Assembly (NCBI GenBank): GCA_903840415.1
Contig: CAIMFY010000082.1
Span: 1 to 64,000 of the forward strand
Origin: an uncultured Opitutia bacterium
GTDB taxonomy: Bacteria > Verrucomicrobiota > Verrucomicrobiia > Opitutales > Opitutaceae
Length of the DNA stretch: 64,000 nucleotides
Direction of reading: 5' to 3'
How positions within the stretch are numbered: the first letter of the stretch is position 1; each line of letters begins with the position of its first letter. Shown here in pieces: positions 52,808 through 64,000 of the stretch. The translations under genes and the position numbers were made by a program. Below the pieces are notes generated by a model. The model did not search any database. It had not been told where the DNA came from and worked only from the letters and a program-made list of their open reading frames with translations.

Positions 52808-55800
52808 TTACCAAACACCGCGCACACCGAGCTCGTAAATCGGATCGCCGTATTCGGCACGATTGGCTGGGAGAGTCGGAGTCGAGGTGACGATCGCACG
52901 ACCCAGAACATTGCGCGCCTGGAAGTAGGGCGTGAATTTCCGGCTCCACTTGTAGTCGACGCGGATGTCGACGAGCTCGCGCGGCGACTGATATTGGAGT
53001 TCGTTGAAATATTGGTTCACCGCGACGTCGGAATATTTTACGGTCTTCTGCGAGACGGCCTTCAACACGTGGCCCGTGTAGTTGGTCGAGACGTTGAAGC
53101 CGAAATTGCCGATGCTGTAGTTGAGCGTGACGTTGAGCGCCTGCTTCACCGAGGCGAGTTCCAGGCTCTTGTTGACCTGCTGGAGAACTGCAGCGTTCAA
53201 GTTGGCATCGGTGGAGCTGAACACCATGTTGGTCTTGATCGGGTCGATGCTGAGGATGGTGCCGTTGACCTGAAGACCGATCGTGTTGAACGGCTTGGGC
53301 AGGAACGTGAAGTTCTGCGCATAGCTGGCTTCGATGCCGTTATAGTGGCCGGCGTCGGCCACGTTGAACTTGGTTGTGATGTCGTATTGGTCGACCGTGG
53401 AGCCCAGTGAACTCGGGCTGATGCCGAGGGCGGCGGCCGAGGTGGCCGTGAGGGCCTGCGTGCCGGAGACGATGAAATTCGTCAGGTTCTTGCGGAAGAC
53501 CGAGACGGAGACGAAGGTGGAGCGGTTGAAGTAGTATTCCGCGCTGGCATCGAAATTATCCACATGGTAGGCCTGAAGCGCGGAATTGTAGATGCTAACT
53601 TTGCCGCGAGTGGTGCCCACGGGGTCCGTGATCGTCGGGGGTCCGGGCAACAGATCGCTGTAGTCGGGGAGGCCGATGGACTTGGCGTAGCCGAAGCGAA
53701 GGACGAGGTTGGCGTTCGGGGTGTATTTCGCGTTGAGCGAGGGGAACCAGCGTTTGTCGCCAAACTGGCTGCTCACCGGGGCGGCGAGCGTCAGCAGGCG
53801 GTTCTGGACCTTAGTGAGGCGATCTTCGTAGCGGACGCCGCCGACGACGAGCAGGTTATCGATGGGCGTGACGTCGGCGCGGAAGTAGCCGGCCTTGGTG
53901 ACGTCGTCGAAGCGAGCCTGAGTGTCGCTGGCCGGGGTGTAGGGCAGATAGTTGAGGCCGCCGAGGTTCGTGAAGGCACGATACACGCTCGGGAAGGTGT
54001 AGGCGGGCAGGCCGTAACCGATGGAGTGGTTCGCGAAGATCGTGTCGGCTAAAGTGGTGAGCTGCGCTCCCGTAATCGCGGGGATGCCATTTAAGCCCCA
54101 ACCGGGAACTGCGGCGGTTCCGTAACCGGCGCGATTGTAGATCGGATTAGAGATGTTACGGGTGGTGTCGTCGACGCGACCGCCGACCTTCAGCGCCAGC
54201 GGAATCGCGGCCTTGAAGACTTTCTTGTAGTCCACGCTCGCTCCGTCGTGCGTATCGACACCCGTCTGCGGGCGGCTGCGGATTTGCGTGACATAGTCTT
54301 TGCTGATGTCGTTGAGGTTGACGGCGGTGCCGGTGGCGTCAGTGACGCGGTAGGACGGGACAATGCCGCCGATGTTGTCGAAACCGACCGTGATGGGATC
54401 GGTGACGGTGTTGGTTTGCGGGCTGGTGCCACCGCGTTGAATCGTGACGTCGGAATACCACGAGCCGGTCGTATCGCGGTATTTGCTATAGGCCTGGCTC
54501 CAGAATGCGCTGGTTTCGAGTTTGGAGCCATCGGCAAAGTCGTGCGTGAGGCTGAGCGGAAAATCCCAGGTGACGCCGGACTTCCAGCGGTTGATTTCCT
54601 GGAAGGTCACAGAACCTTTGCCGGCGAGGCCGTTGAAGGTGGTGCCGGTAAACGGCGTCGACGTGGTGGCGAGCGCGGTGACGGTGCCGGTATTCACCGT
54701 AGTGGTGCGGTCGGTGAAGATGAGGTCGTAGAACGTCCAATCGCCGAGGAAGGAGAGCTTGGTGCGTTCACCAAGACGGTAGTCGATCTGGGCGGAAAAG
54801 CCCATACGACGGGTGTCCTTCTGTTCGTTCTGGAGATTCCACGAGGTCAGGACAGGATTGGTGGGCGTGCCGCCGTCCGCGGGGTTGTAGTCCCAAGTAT
54901 AGGAGGAGCGGGGGTAATCATTGAAGAGCTGGGAATTTTTGTAGCTGATGTTGATGCCGAGGTCCTTCGTCAGGCGTGTGGCGTAGTTGATGTCGACGCC
55001 GGGCAGAATCTTGCGAGTCAGTTCCTGGCCCCAGCCGGGGGTCTTATTAAGGGTGAGATCATCGTTGATCGCCTGGAGGTAGACGCGGTAAGTCGCGAGG
55101 CTGCCCTCGCGATCGAACGCGCTTTTCGTCACGAGATTGACGGAGCCGCCGGTGCTGGTGGCGGCCATCTCGGGTGTCAGGGTCTTGAAGACCTCGATCG
55201 TTTCAACGTTGCTGATGGAGACTTGTTCGAATTCGAAACGGCGGTTGAGATTGCCCGAGGTGGCGCTCGCCATCGGGTTGCCGTTCATCGTGACGTTGGT
55301 GAACGCGGTGGACATGCCGCGAAGAGTGGCGGCGCGGGCGTCGTTGGCGTTGTAGTCGATGCCGACGCCGGGGAGGAACTTCAGGTATTCGGCGGCGTTG
55401 CCTTCGGCGATATCGCCGTATTGGTCACCTGCGGCGACGATCTTGGTGTTGATGGACACGCGTTGCAACGCGATGGCCTGGGCCATGCCTTCCTTGGTGC
55501 CGGCGACTTTGAACTCGGCCAACTTGATCACTTCGCTGGCGCCGAGGCGGAACGGAGTGGTCGCGACCTGACCGGGGGTGACAGTGACCGGCAGCGTCTT
55601 GGATTCCAATCCCGGGTAGGCGACGGTGACGGTGTGTGAACCAGCAGGGACGTCGGCGAGGAAATAGGCACCTTCGCGCGCCGTGGAGGTGTGAAGCGCG
55701 GTGCCGTCGACGGAGACGTCGGCGCCTTCGAGGTATTTGCCGGTCGCGCCGTCAACAACGCTGCCGCTGATGATGCCGGTTTGTTGAGCATGCAGCGACG

Positions 55801-55891
55801 CGGTTGAAAACGCCAACAGGAGGGTGCACAGGGCGGCGCCGAGCCACCTGCCGAGGGATTGCGGAGAACGAGCGAGTTTAGGTGTGGTCAT
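52808..55891 (-). CDS. TonB-dependent receptor with carboxypeptidase-regulatory-like domain
   Basis: 1027 residues. Signal peptide (LGAALCTLLLAFSTASLHAQ), then a CarboxypepD-reg-like beta-sandwich (GIISGSVVDGATGKYLEGADV, about 39-115), a plug domain (EFKVAGTKEGMAQAI, RVSINTKIVAAGD, LPGVGIDYNANDARAATLRGM, TGGSVNLVTKSAF), and a long barrel. The last residues are YELGVRGVW; the C-terminal residue is Trp where Phe is usual. This form is the outer-membrane oligosaccharide or siderophore uptake type common in Verrucomicrobiota. No SusD partner or sigma/anti-sigma pair is adjacent. An intrinsic terminator follows, so it appears to be a single-gene unit. Confidence 0.9.
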   Translation of the reverse strand: MTTPKLARSPQSLGRWLGAALCTLLLAFSTASLHAQQTGIISGSVVDGATGKYLEGADVSVDGTALHTSTAREGAYFLADVPAGSHTVTVAYPGLESKTLPVTVTPGQVATTPFRLGASEVIKLAEFKVAGTKEGMAQAIALQRVSINTKIVAAGDQYGDIAEGNAAEYLKFLPGVGIDYNANDARAATLRGMSTAFTNVTMNGNPMASATSGNLNRRFEFEQVSISNVETIEVFKTLTPEMAATSTGGSVNLVTKSAFDREGSLATYRVYLQAINDDLTLNKTPGWGQELTRKILPGVDINYATRLTKDLGINISYKNSQLFNDYPRSSYTWDYNPADGGTPTNPVLTSWNLQNEQKDTRRMGFSAQIDYRLGERTKLSFLGDWTFYDLIFTDRTTTVNTGTVTALATTSTPFTGTTFNGLAGKGSVTFQEINRWKSGVTWDFPLSLTHDFADGSKLETSAFWSQAYSKYRDTTGSWYSDVTIQRGGTSPQTNTVTDPITVGFDNIGGIVPSYRVTDATGTAVNLNDISKDYVTQIRSRPQTGVDTHDGASVDYKKVFKAAIPLALKVGGRVDDTTRNISNPIYNRAGYGTAAVPGWGLNGIPAITGAQLTTLADTIFANHSIGYGLPAYTFPSVYRAFTNLGGLNYLPYTPASDTQARFDDVTKAGYFRADVTPIDNLLVVGGVRYEDRLTKVQNRLLTLAAPVSSQFGDKRWFPSLNAKYTPNANLVLRFGYAKSIGLPDYSDLLPGPPTITDPVGTTRGKVSIYNSALQAYHVDNFDASAEYYFNRSTFVSVSVFRKNLTNFIVSGTQALTATSAAALGISPSSLGSTVDQYDITTKFNVADAGHYNGIEASYAQNFTFLPKPFNTIGLQVNGTILSIDPIKTNMVFSSTDANLNAAVLQQVNKSLELASVKQALNVTLNYSIGNFGFNVSTNYTGHVLKAVSQKTVKYSDVAVNQYFNELQYQSPRELVDIRVDYKWSRKFTPYFQARNVLGRAIVTSTPTLPANRAEYGDPIYELGVRGVW

Positions 55892-56076
55892 GGATGTGGG
55901 ATGCTTCTGACAGGGTTACTTTGCCCGCGGGTTTTCACGATCGGCGACGGTTCGCGGCGGAAGAGGATCCGACGCAAATACACCGCATAGAGCATGCGGT
56001 GCCCGGCAAGCAAACATGGGGAACCAGAGGGTTGGGAGAGGAGGTTTCTGGCCGGCGGGAGGCAGTCAAATCAAAA

Positions 56077-56092
56077 CGGACACCTGTCCGTC
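56077..56092. promoter_or_regulatory. Palindrome 1 upstream of the TonB receptor
   Basis: acggaca-cc-tgtccgt: perfect 7-base arms with a 2-base centre, about 190 bases before the receptor ATG. It shares CGGAC...GTCCG with palindrome 2. On the minus strand it is followed by a T-rich stretch (ttttgattt), so it could be a weak terminator of the gene above instead of an operator. Confidence 0.4.
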
Positions 56093-56172
56093 ATACGAGT
56101 GCATGACAGTCAGGCAAAAAATCACCGCTAGACCGCAGTGGTCAGACGGTGAGTGGCGGAACTTGATCAAAG

Positions 56173-56187
56173 CGGACCAACGGTCCG
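56173..56187. promoter_or_regulatory. Palindrome 2 upstream of the TonB receptor
   Basis: cggacc-aac-ggtccg: perfect 6-base arms with a 3-base centre, 14 bases beyond the stop of the DUF1080 gene. It shares the outer five bases with palindrome 1, 85 bases apart. This may be a paired operator, or a hairpin at the end of the DUF1080 transcript. Confidence 0.35.
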
Positions 56188-56200
56188 TTGCGGCGTCGGA

Positions 56201-57400
56201 TTATTTCTTTTCCTCATCCCAACCTTGGGCCTTCACGATCTGATCGAGCGCGATCTTGGGTGCGTAGGTGGCGGGCACGAAGCCGAATTTGACGAGATAT
56301 TGGAAATCGCGCTGCACGGTTTTCGCCTCGTCCTTTTTCGCTTCGAGCGCAGCACCGGAAAGCGATTTGAGGTTGGTCACGTAGCCGGAGGCGAAGGCTT
56401 CGACTTTGGCGGCCGTCGCGGCGTCATTTTCGTAAACGAGCGATTCCGCGAAACGCAGCAACTGCGCGGTGCCGGTGAGTTTCGCAGCGTCTGTCCGGAC
56501 CGTGCTGGCGATCTCGTGGCGCTTGGTGGTGGTTGCGGCGACGGTGAGCGCACCATCGGTGCCGCCCTCGATCGAGCGCGGCGGCAGCGGGCGATACCAG
56601 ATGTTGCGGAAGCGAACCGGATTGCCGTGGTCCTGCAGCGCGAGCGGGCCGGTCTCGGGCAACGGGCCGGCGACGGAGCGCTTCATGTGGCCGCCGGGAC
56701 CTTCCAGCGGCGTGTGATCCTGCACCAGCACACCGTTGCAAAAGACTGTGAAGTAACCCGCATCCACGACCTGGCCGTCGTGGTAAACGGGGCGGCGGAA
56801 GACGATGTCGTAAACTTGGAACTCACCCGGCGCGCGCAGGGCGTTGGCGAGCGGTGGATTGATGCCGTAGACCGAAGCGGCGAAACCATCGGCGTAGGTC
56901 GGATTGTCGTAATTATCGAGGACCTGCACTTCGCAGATGCCCAGCAGGAAGACGCCGCTGTTGCCGCGGCCCTGACTGTCGCCCTTCACGGCTTTCGGTG
57001 CGGCCCACTCGACGTGCAGCTGGCAGTCGCCGAATTTTTCCTTGGTGCGAACGTAGCCGGACTTCGGCACGCATTCGAGCGCGCCGTCGTTAACGATCCA
57101 TTTGGTGGGCGTGCTGGGTTCGCCGGGCTTGGTGTCCGCCTCCCATTTGTCGAGCGTCGCGGCGGTGCCATCGAAAAGCACGACGGCGTCCGACGGTGGC
57201 TTGCCCGGTTGCGCAGCGGAACTGAAGGTGCCGGGCTCAACGCGCTTGGGCTGCGGCCGGTTCTGATCGTGGACGGCCCACGGATGCGTGGCGTCCGGCG
57301 GATCGCCGTAGAACGGCGTTCCAGTTGAGACGGCACTGCGGCTGGAGTGGACCGGCAGGGCGAGCAAACACGAGGCGGCGAGGGCGGGGAGGAATTTCAT
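56201..57400 (-). CDS. DUF1080 (3-keto-disaccharide hydrolase-type) protein
   Basis: 399 residues from the ATG at 57400. Signal peptide (FLPALAASCLLALPVHSS). The DUF1080 concanavalin-like beta-sandwich spans about residues 70-275: VVLFDGTAATLDKW, WIVNDGALECVPKSG, YVRTKEKFGDCQLHVEW, GNSGVFLLGICEVQVLDNYDN and VRFRNIWYRPL (conserved last strand). A C-terminal helical region of about 110 residues follows (KLTGTAQLLRF to KAQGWDEEKK). The DUF1080 group includes enzymes that cleave 3-keto-glucosides; some members only bind sugars. It diverges from the sulfatase-like gene. Confidence 0.85.
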   Translation of the reverse strand: MKFLPALAASCLLALPVHSSRSAVSTGTPFYGDPPDATHPWAVHDQNRPQPKRVEPGTFSSAAQPGKPPSDAVVLFDGTAATLDKWEADTKPGEPSTPTKWIVNDGALECVPKSGYVRTKEKFGDCQLHVEWAAPKAVKGDSQGRGNSGVFLLGICEVQVLDNYDNPTYADGFAASVYGINPPLANALRAPGEFQVYDIVFRRPVYHDGQVVDAGYFTVFCNGVLVQDHTPLEGPGGHMKRSVAGPLPETGPLALQDHGNPVRFRNIWYRPLPPRSIEGGTDGALTVAATTTKRHEIASTVRTDAAKLTGTAQLLRFAESLVYENDAATAAKVEAFASGYVTNLKSLSGAALEAKKDEAKTVQRDFQYLVKFGFVPATYAPKIALDQIVKAQGWDEEKK

Positions 57401-57539
57401 GACGACCAGCAACGGGGGTGAGGGTGGCTTCGCGCAGGCGAAGGTATTGCGTCGATCCAAACCGGCTGACGGAAGGTGGCAAATGGTTTTCGACGTCTGG
57501 GCTGCCTTTCTGCTCAACTGGCAGTCGCCGCTCTCTCCG

Positions 57540-58787
57540 ATGAAACGCCCGCCCAACCTTCTCTGGATCGTGACGACGCAATGGCGCGCGCAGGCGTGCG
57601 GCTACGCCGGCGATCCCAATGCCCGCACGCCGCACCTCGATGCGCTCGCAGTCGAGAGTGTGAACTACGCGCAGGCCGTCACGCCGCATCCATTCGGGCC
57701 ATTCGCGCGCGCGGCGCTGCTGACCGGCGTGCTGTCGCCGGAAAACGGCGTGCGCGATTATTTCGATCCGCTGCCGGTGGAGGCGCGCACGATCGCTCAC
57801 GAGTTGAGGGCGCGCGGCTACGCGACGGCGTTTTTCGGCAAGTGGCATTTGTGGAAACGCGATCCCGCTGTGCCGCTCGTCGGCGAGGCCCACGCCCAGA
57901 TCGTAGTGCCGCCGGAGGCGCGCGGCGGATTTGAATTTTGGGAGGGATTCGAGAGCGGATTTTTGCTGAACGATCCGTGGCTGCACGGCTCGCACTTGCC
58001 GAAGCCGGAAAAATATTCCGGCTACCAAAGTGACATCGTGTGCGCCCGCGCGGCCCAATGGATGATGGAAAACAAAAATCCCAAATCCAAAATCGAAAAT
58101 CCATCGCCGTGGTTTTGCGTGGTCAGCCTCGAGGCGCCGCACCCGCCTTACGGCGCGCCGGCGGCGGGCGTCGTCGCCCGCGATCCGCGCGAGATCATCC
58201 TGCCACCGAATGTCCCGCGCGGCGGCGATGCCGAGGTGCAGACGCGGCGCGAACTGGCAGGTTACCATGCGCACCTCGAGGCCACCGATCGCGCAGTAGG
58301 CCGGCTCGTCGCCGGTGCGAGCCGCGCCGATACGGTCGTGGTTTTTACCAGCGTGCACGGCGACATGCACGGGGCGCATGGGTTGTTCCGAAAAGGCTGG
58401 CCGCACGAGGAGAGTGTGCGCGTGCCGCTGCTCGTGCGCACGCCGGACGAGGCGCCCCGGCGGGATGAGGCGGCGATCTCACTCGTGGATCTGCCGGAGT
58501 TGATGCTCGCGAAAATCGAAGGGCGGCCGGCGAAAATCGCCAACGAGTGTGCGCGCCTCTCGATGCCGAGCGTCGTCGCGTTGCCGCACCAGTGCGACCG
58601 GGTCTGGCGCGGCGTGCGCACGCCGAAGCGCAAGCTGGTGCTTAACGACGATGGTTCGCCGTGGCTGTTCTACGACCTCGCCCGCGATCCGCTCGAAATG
58701 AACAATCTCGCGGGCGACCCGGCGTGCGCGCCGGAGATCGCACAACTCACCGCGCAGTGCTCCGGTCCTCAGCGCAGCGGCGAGTGA
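57540..58787 (+). CDS. Sulfatase-like protein lacking catalytic and metal residues
   Basis: 415 residues from the ATG at 57540. The fold is that of the sulfatase family: NLLWIVTTQWRAQACGY at the start, LLTG, GKWHLW, APHPPYG, VVFTSVHGDMHGAHGLF and the C-terminal DLARDPLEMNNLAGDP. But the key positions have changed. The formylglycine motif CxPSR reads GPFAR, so the nucleophile Cys/Ser is Gly. The N-terminal metal Asp pair is T-T. The SDHG metal site reads SVHG. So metal binding and sulfate ester cleavage should both be lost. A short KNPKSKIENPS stretch near residue 180 is low-complexity. No signal peptide is evident with this start. It overlaps the convergent membrane protein gene by 19 bases. 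Confidence 0.8.
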   Translation: MKRPPNLLWIVTTQWRAQACGYAGDPNARTPHLDALAVESVNYAQAVTPHPFGPFARAALLTGVLSPENGVRDYFDPLPVEARTIAHELRARGYATAFFGKWHLWKRDPAVPLVGEAHAQIVVPPEARGGFEFWEGFESGFLLNDPWLHGSHLPKPEKYSGYQSDIVCARAAQWMMENKNPKSKIENPSPWFCVVSLEAPHPPYGAPAAGVVARDPREIILPPNVPRGGDAEVQTRRELAGYHAHLEATDRAVGRLVAGASRADTVVVFTSVHGDMHGAHGLFRKGWPHEESVRVPLLVRTPDEAPRRDEAAISLVDLPELMLAKIEGRPAKIANECARLSMPSVVALPHQCDRVWRGVRTPKRKLVLNDDGSPWLFYDLARDPLEMNNLAGDPACAPEIAQLTAQCSGPQRSGE

Positions 58788-59401
58788 AATTGCTCGGGGA
58801 CATGGCGCTTGGCGCGATAGGCGACGACCATCTCGCGGCGGAACAGCAGCGACCAGAGAAACGGCAGCATGGCCGCGGCGGCACCTACAGTCAGGCCGAG
58901 GACAGCGCCTTTACCTTTGAACCAAAAGCCGATGCCGAGGTATGCGAGCGCGACGACGGGAAAAAATGCCGCGGGCGCGCCCGAACCTCGTGCCACCGGC
59001 AGCGCCAGCGCGATCGCGAACAGCGAGACGACGGGCGAGATCCCGCCGAGCAGCAGACCGATGACGAAGGTGAAGGGCGCGTTCACCGCATGCTCTTCGC
59101 GGCACACGACGGTTTGGAACAGCACGGCGAAGATGCGAATGCCGCCCTGCCAGAGCAGCACCTCGTATTTCGCGAAGCCGTGCGGATTGACCGCGCCGTG
59201 GAGCGCGTCGAGGAGCAGCCAGGTGCCGAGCGCGGCGCGCGCGAGGTCAATGGTATGCAGACCGTGCGAGAGGGCGCGGAGCCAATAGCCGTCCCAGTCG
59301 CGCGTGACGTCGCGGAAGCGGATCTTGCCGCCGTTGAAGAGGTCACCCGGCGTGAGCAGCAGCACGAGCGCGGGGAGAAACTTCAACCAGTCGATCGTCA
59401 T
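58769..59401 (-). CDS. Hypothetical inner-membrane protein
   Basis: 210 residues with five or six hydrophobic helices (FLPALVLLLTPG, LARAALGTWLLLDALHG, IRIFAVLFQTVVC, FTFVIGLLLGGISPVVSLFAIALALP, PVVALAYLGIGFWF, VLGLTVGAAAAMLPFLWSLLF). I do not recognise the family. Charged residues lie between helices 1 and 2 (GKIRFRDVTRDWDGY). It ends inside the last codons of the sulfatase-like gene on the other strand. Confidence 0.55.
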   Translation of the reverse strand: MTIDWLKFLPALVLLLTPGDLFNGGKIRFRDVTRDWDGYWLRALSHGLHTIDLARAALGTWLLLDALHGAVNPHGFAKYEVLLWQGGIRIFAVLFQTVVCREEHAVNAPFTFVIGLLLGGISPVVSLFAIALALPVARGSGAPAAFFPVVALAYLGIGFWFKGKGAVLGLTVGAAAAMLPFLWSLLFRREMVVAYRAKRHVPEQFHSPLR

Positions 59402-59494
59402 GGCAGCAGGGCACCGGGTTGCAGCATGGGTGCGACCATGATCAAATGGTGCCGTACGGTAAAGCAGCGTGACGCGCCCATTGGCTCAATTCAT

Positions 59495-63487
<3,993 letters not shown>

Positions 63488-63574
63488 AAGGGGTTTCCCT
63501 CAACGAAAACGACCGCCGCCTTGCGGAGCAACGTGATTTCGGCTCTCGCGTGGAATCCGCGGGCCGGCGGGAAA

Positions 63575-64000
63575 TCAGCTGGTCGGTTTCGTGCCTGGCG
63601 GCGTTTCCGGTTTGAGCTCCGGTGCGTTCGGGGGGGCGGGCGCGTCGGACTTTGGCGCCGGTGGCGCCTCACCGGGTGCGAGCGAGCGCAGGAAGTTGGT
63701 CGGTCCGATCGCGAAGGCCCAATGCGGTTTTTCGAGCGAGCCGGTCAGCACGACTTCAAAGACGTCCGAGAACGGCGAGAGCACAACCTCGAGACTCTGC
63801 TTGATGAGGTTACCGCTTTCGTGGAACGGCAGAATCTTCGCCTTGAAGTCGAGTTCGCTCCGGTCGAGCGCGAAGTCGCCGTGCGCCTCGATCGCGGAGT
63901 TGGCGCCGCGGAGGATGAACTCGGAGAACGCGAGCTTCGCGCCCTCGATTTTGAATTTCGCACTGGCCGCGGTGAAGCGCAGCGCGGTGAAGCGCAGCAG
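63575..64000 (-). CDS. AsmA/DUF748-like protein, C-terminal part only
   Basis: The gene enters the window from the right; 141 codons are visible. The readable part has strand-rich repeats (KFKIEGAKLAFSEFILRG, AIEAHGDFALDRSELDFKAKIL) and ends with SLEVVLSPFSDVFEVVLTGSLEKPHW-type sequence, then a Pro/Ala-rich tail (APPNAPELKPETPPGTKPTS). This is the look of the C-terminal region of AsmA-like lipid-transfer proteins, which bridge inner and outer membranes. The upstream domains are outside the window, so the call is tentative. Confidence 0.6.
   Translation of the reverse strand: MLRFTALRFTAASAKFKIEGAKLAFSEFILRGANSAIEAHGDFALDRSELDFKAKILPFHESGNLIKQSLEVVLSPFSDVFEVVLTGSLEKPHWAFAIGPTNFLRSLAPGEAPPAPKSDAPAPPNAPELKPETPPGTKPTS

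Larger units (their letters stand above)
55892..56200. other. 309-base upstream region of the TonB receptor
   Basis: No coding sequence was recognised. The region lies upstream of the receptor start (minus strand) and downstream of the DUF1080 gene. It contains two CGGAC/GTCCG palindromes, listed separately. Confidence 0.5.

Overview
The window looks like a chromosomal segment of a Verrucomicrobiota bacterium, most likely of the Opitutaceae type. This is inferred from gene content and base composition, not from a marker gene. Most of the window is GC-rich. It carries families that recur in that group: a PSD1/DUF1549/DUF1553 protein coupled to a DUF1501 protein, a DUF1080 protein, a sulfatase-like protein, GH43 and GH51 glycosidases, a large TonB-dependent receptor with a carboxypeptidase-regulatory-like N-terminus, DUF4337, DUF6580 and Gfo/Idh/MocA proteins, plus REP-type palindromes between genes.

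Layout. 0.1-6.3 kb: a broken aldo/keto reductase, a YkgJ-like cysteine-cluster protein, a DUF3892 protein, a Tat-exported sugar isomerase-like protein divergent from a metallophosphoesterase, DUF4337, and a J-like/HEFGH membrane protein. 6.3-16.5 kb: an EF-G paralogue, an arabinoxylan pair (GH43 then GH51), a fused MFS/spermidine synthase-like protein, TatD and SufE. 16.6-22.1 kb: the PSD1-DUF1501 pair and a dicarboxylate symporter. 22.2-30.2 kb: a complete assimilatory sulfate operon on the minus strand, in transcription order cysE, a Cys-rich leader, cysH, cysD, cysNC, cobA, a CbiX/SirB-like chelatase and cysI, with several 4-bp stop/start overlaps.

30.3-43.3 kb: an AT-richer island encoding about 43 CXXCH heme sites. 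It holds a tri-heme protein, a 1249-residue protein fusing a DUF6079 (PglY/BREX-like) ATPase to a membrane cytochrome b and a 20-heme cytochrome c, a tetra-heme protein, two NHL propellers, a penta-heme lipoprotein, an outer-membrane beta-barrel, a twelve-heme protein and an NrfJ-like/OB-fold protein. The natural reading is a quinol-to-outside porin-cytochrome electron conduit. Its inner-membrane entry point carries an ATPase domain of a kind otherwise seen in phage-defence-type proteins. This is the candidate undescribed system.

43.4-64 kb: PIN-PhoH, DUF6580, PduO-type adenosyltransferase, Gfo/Idh/MocA, peptide deformylase, an unknown two-gene membrane/coiled-coil pair, a DUF5060/DUF4038 glycosidase-like protein, a TonB-dependent receptor with a clear terminator, DUF1080, a sulfatase-like protein without catalytic residues, a small membrane protein, a hybrid histidine kinase, and the 3' end of an AsmA-like gene. 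No rRNA, tRNA, CRISPR array or intact insertion sequence was recognised.
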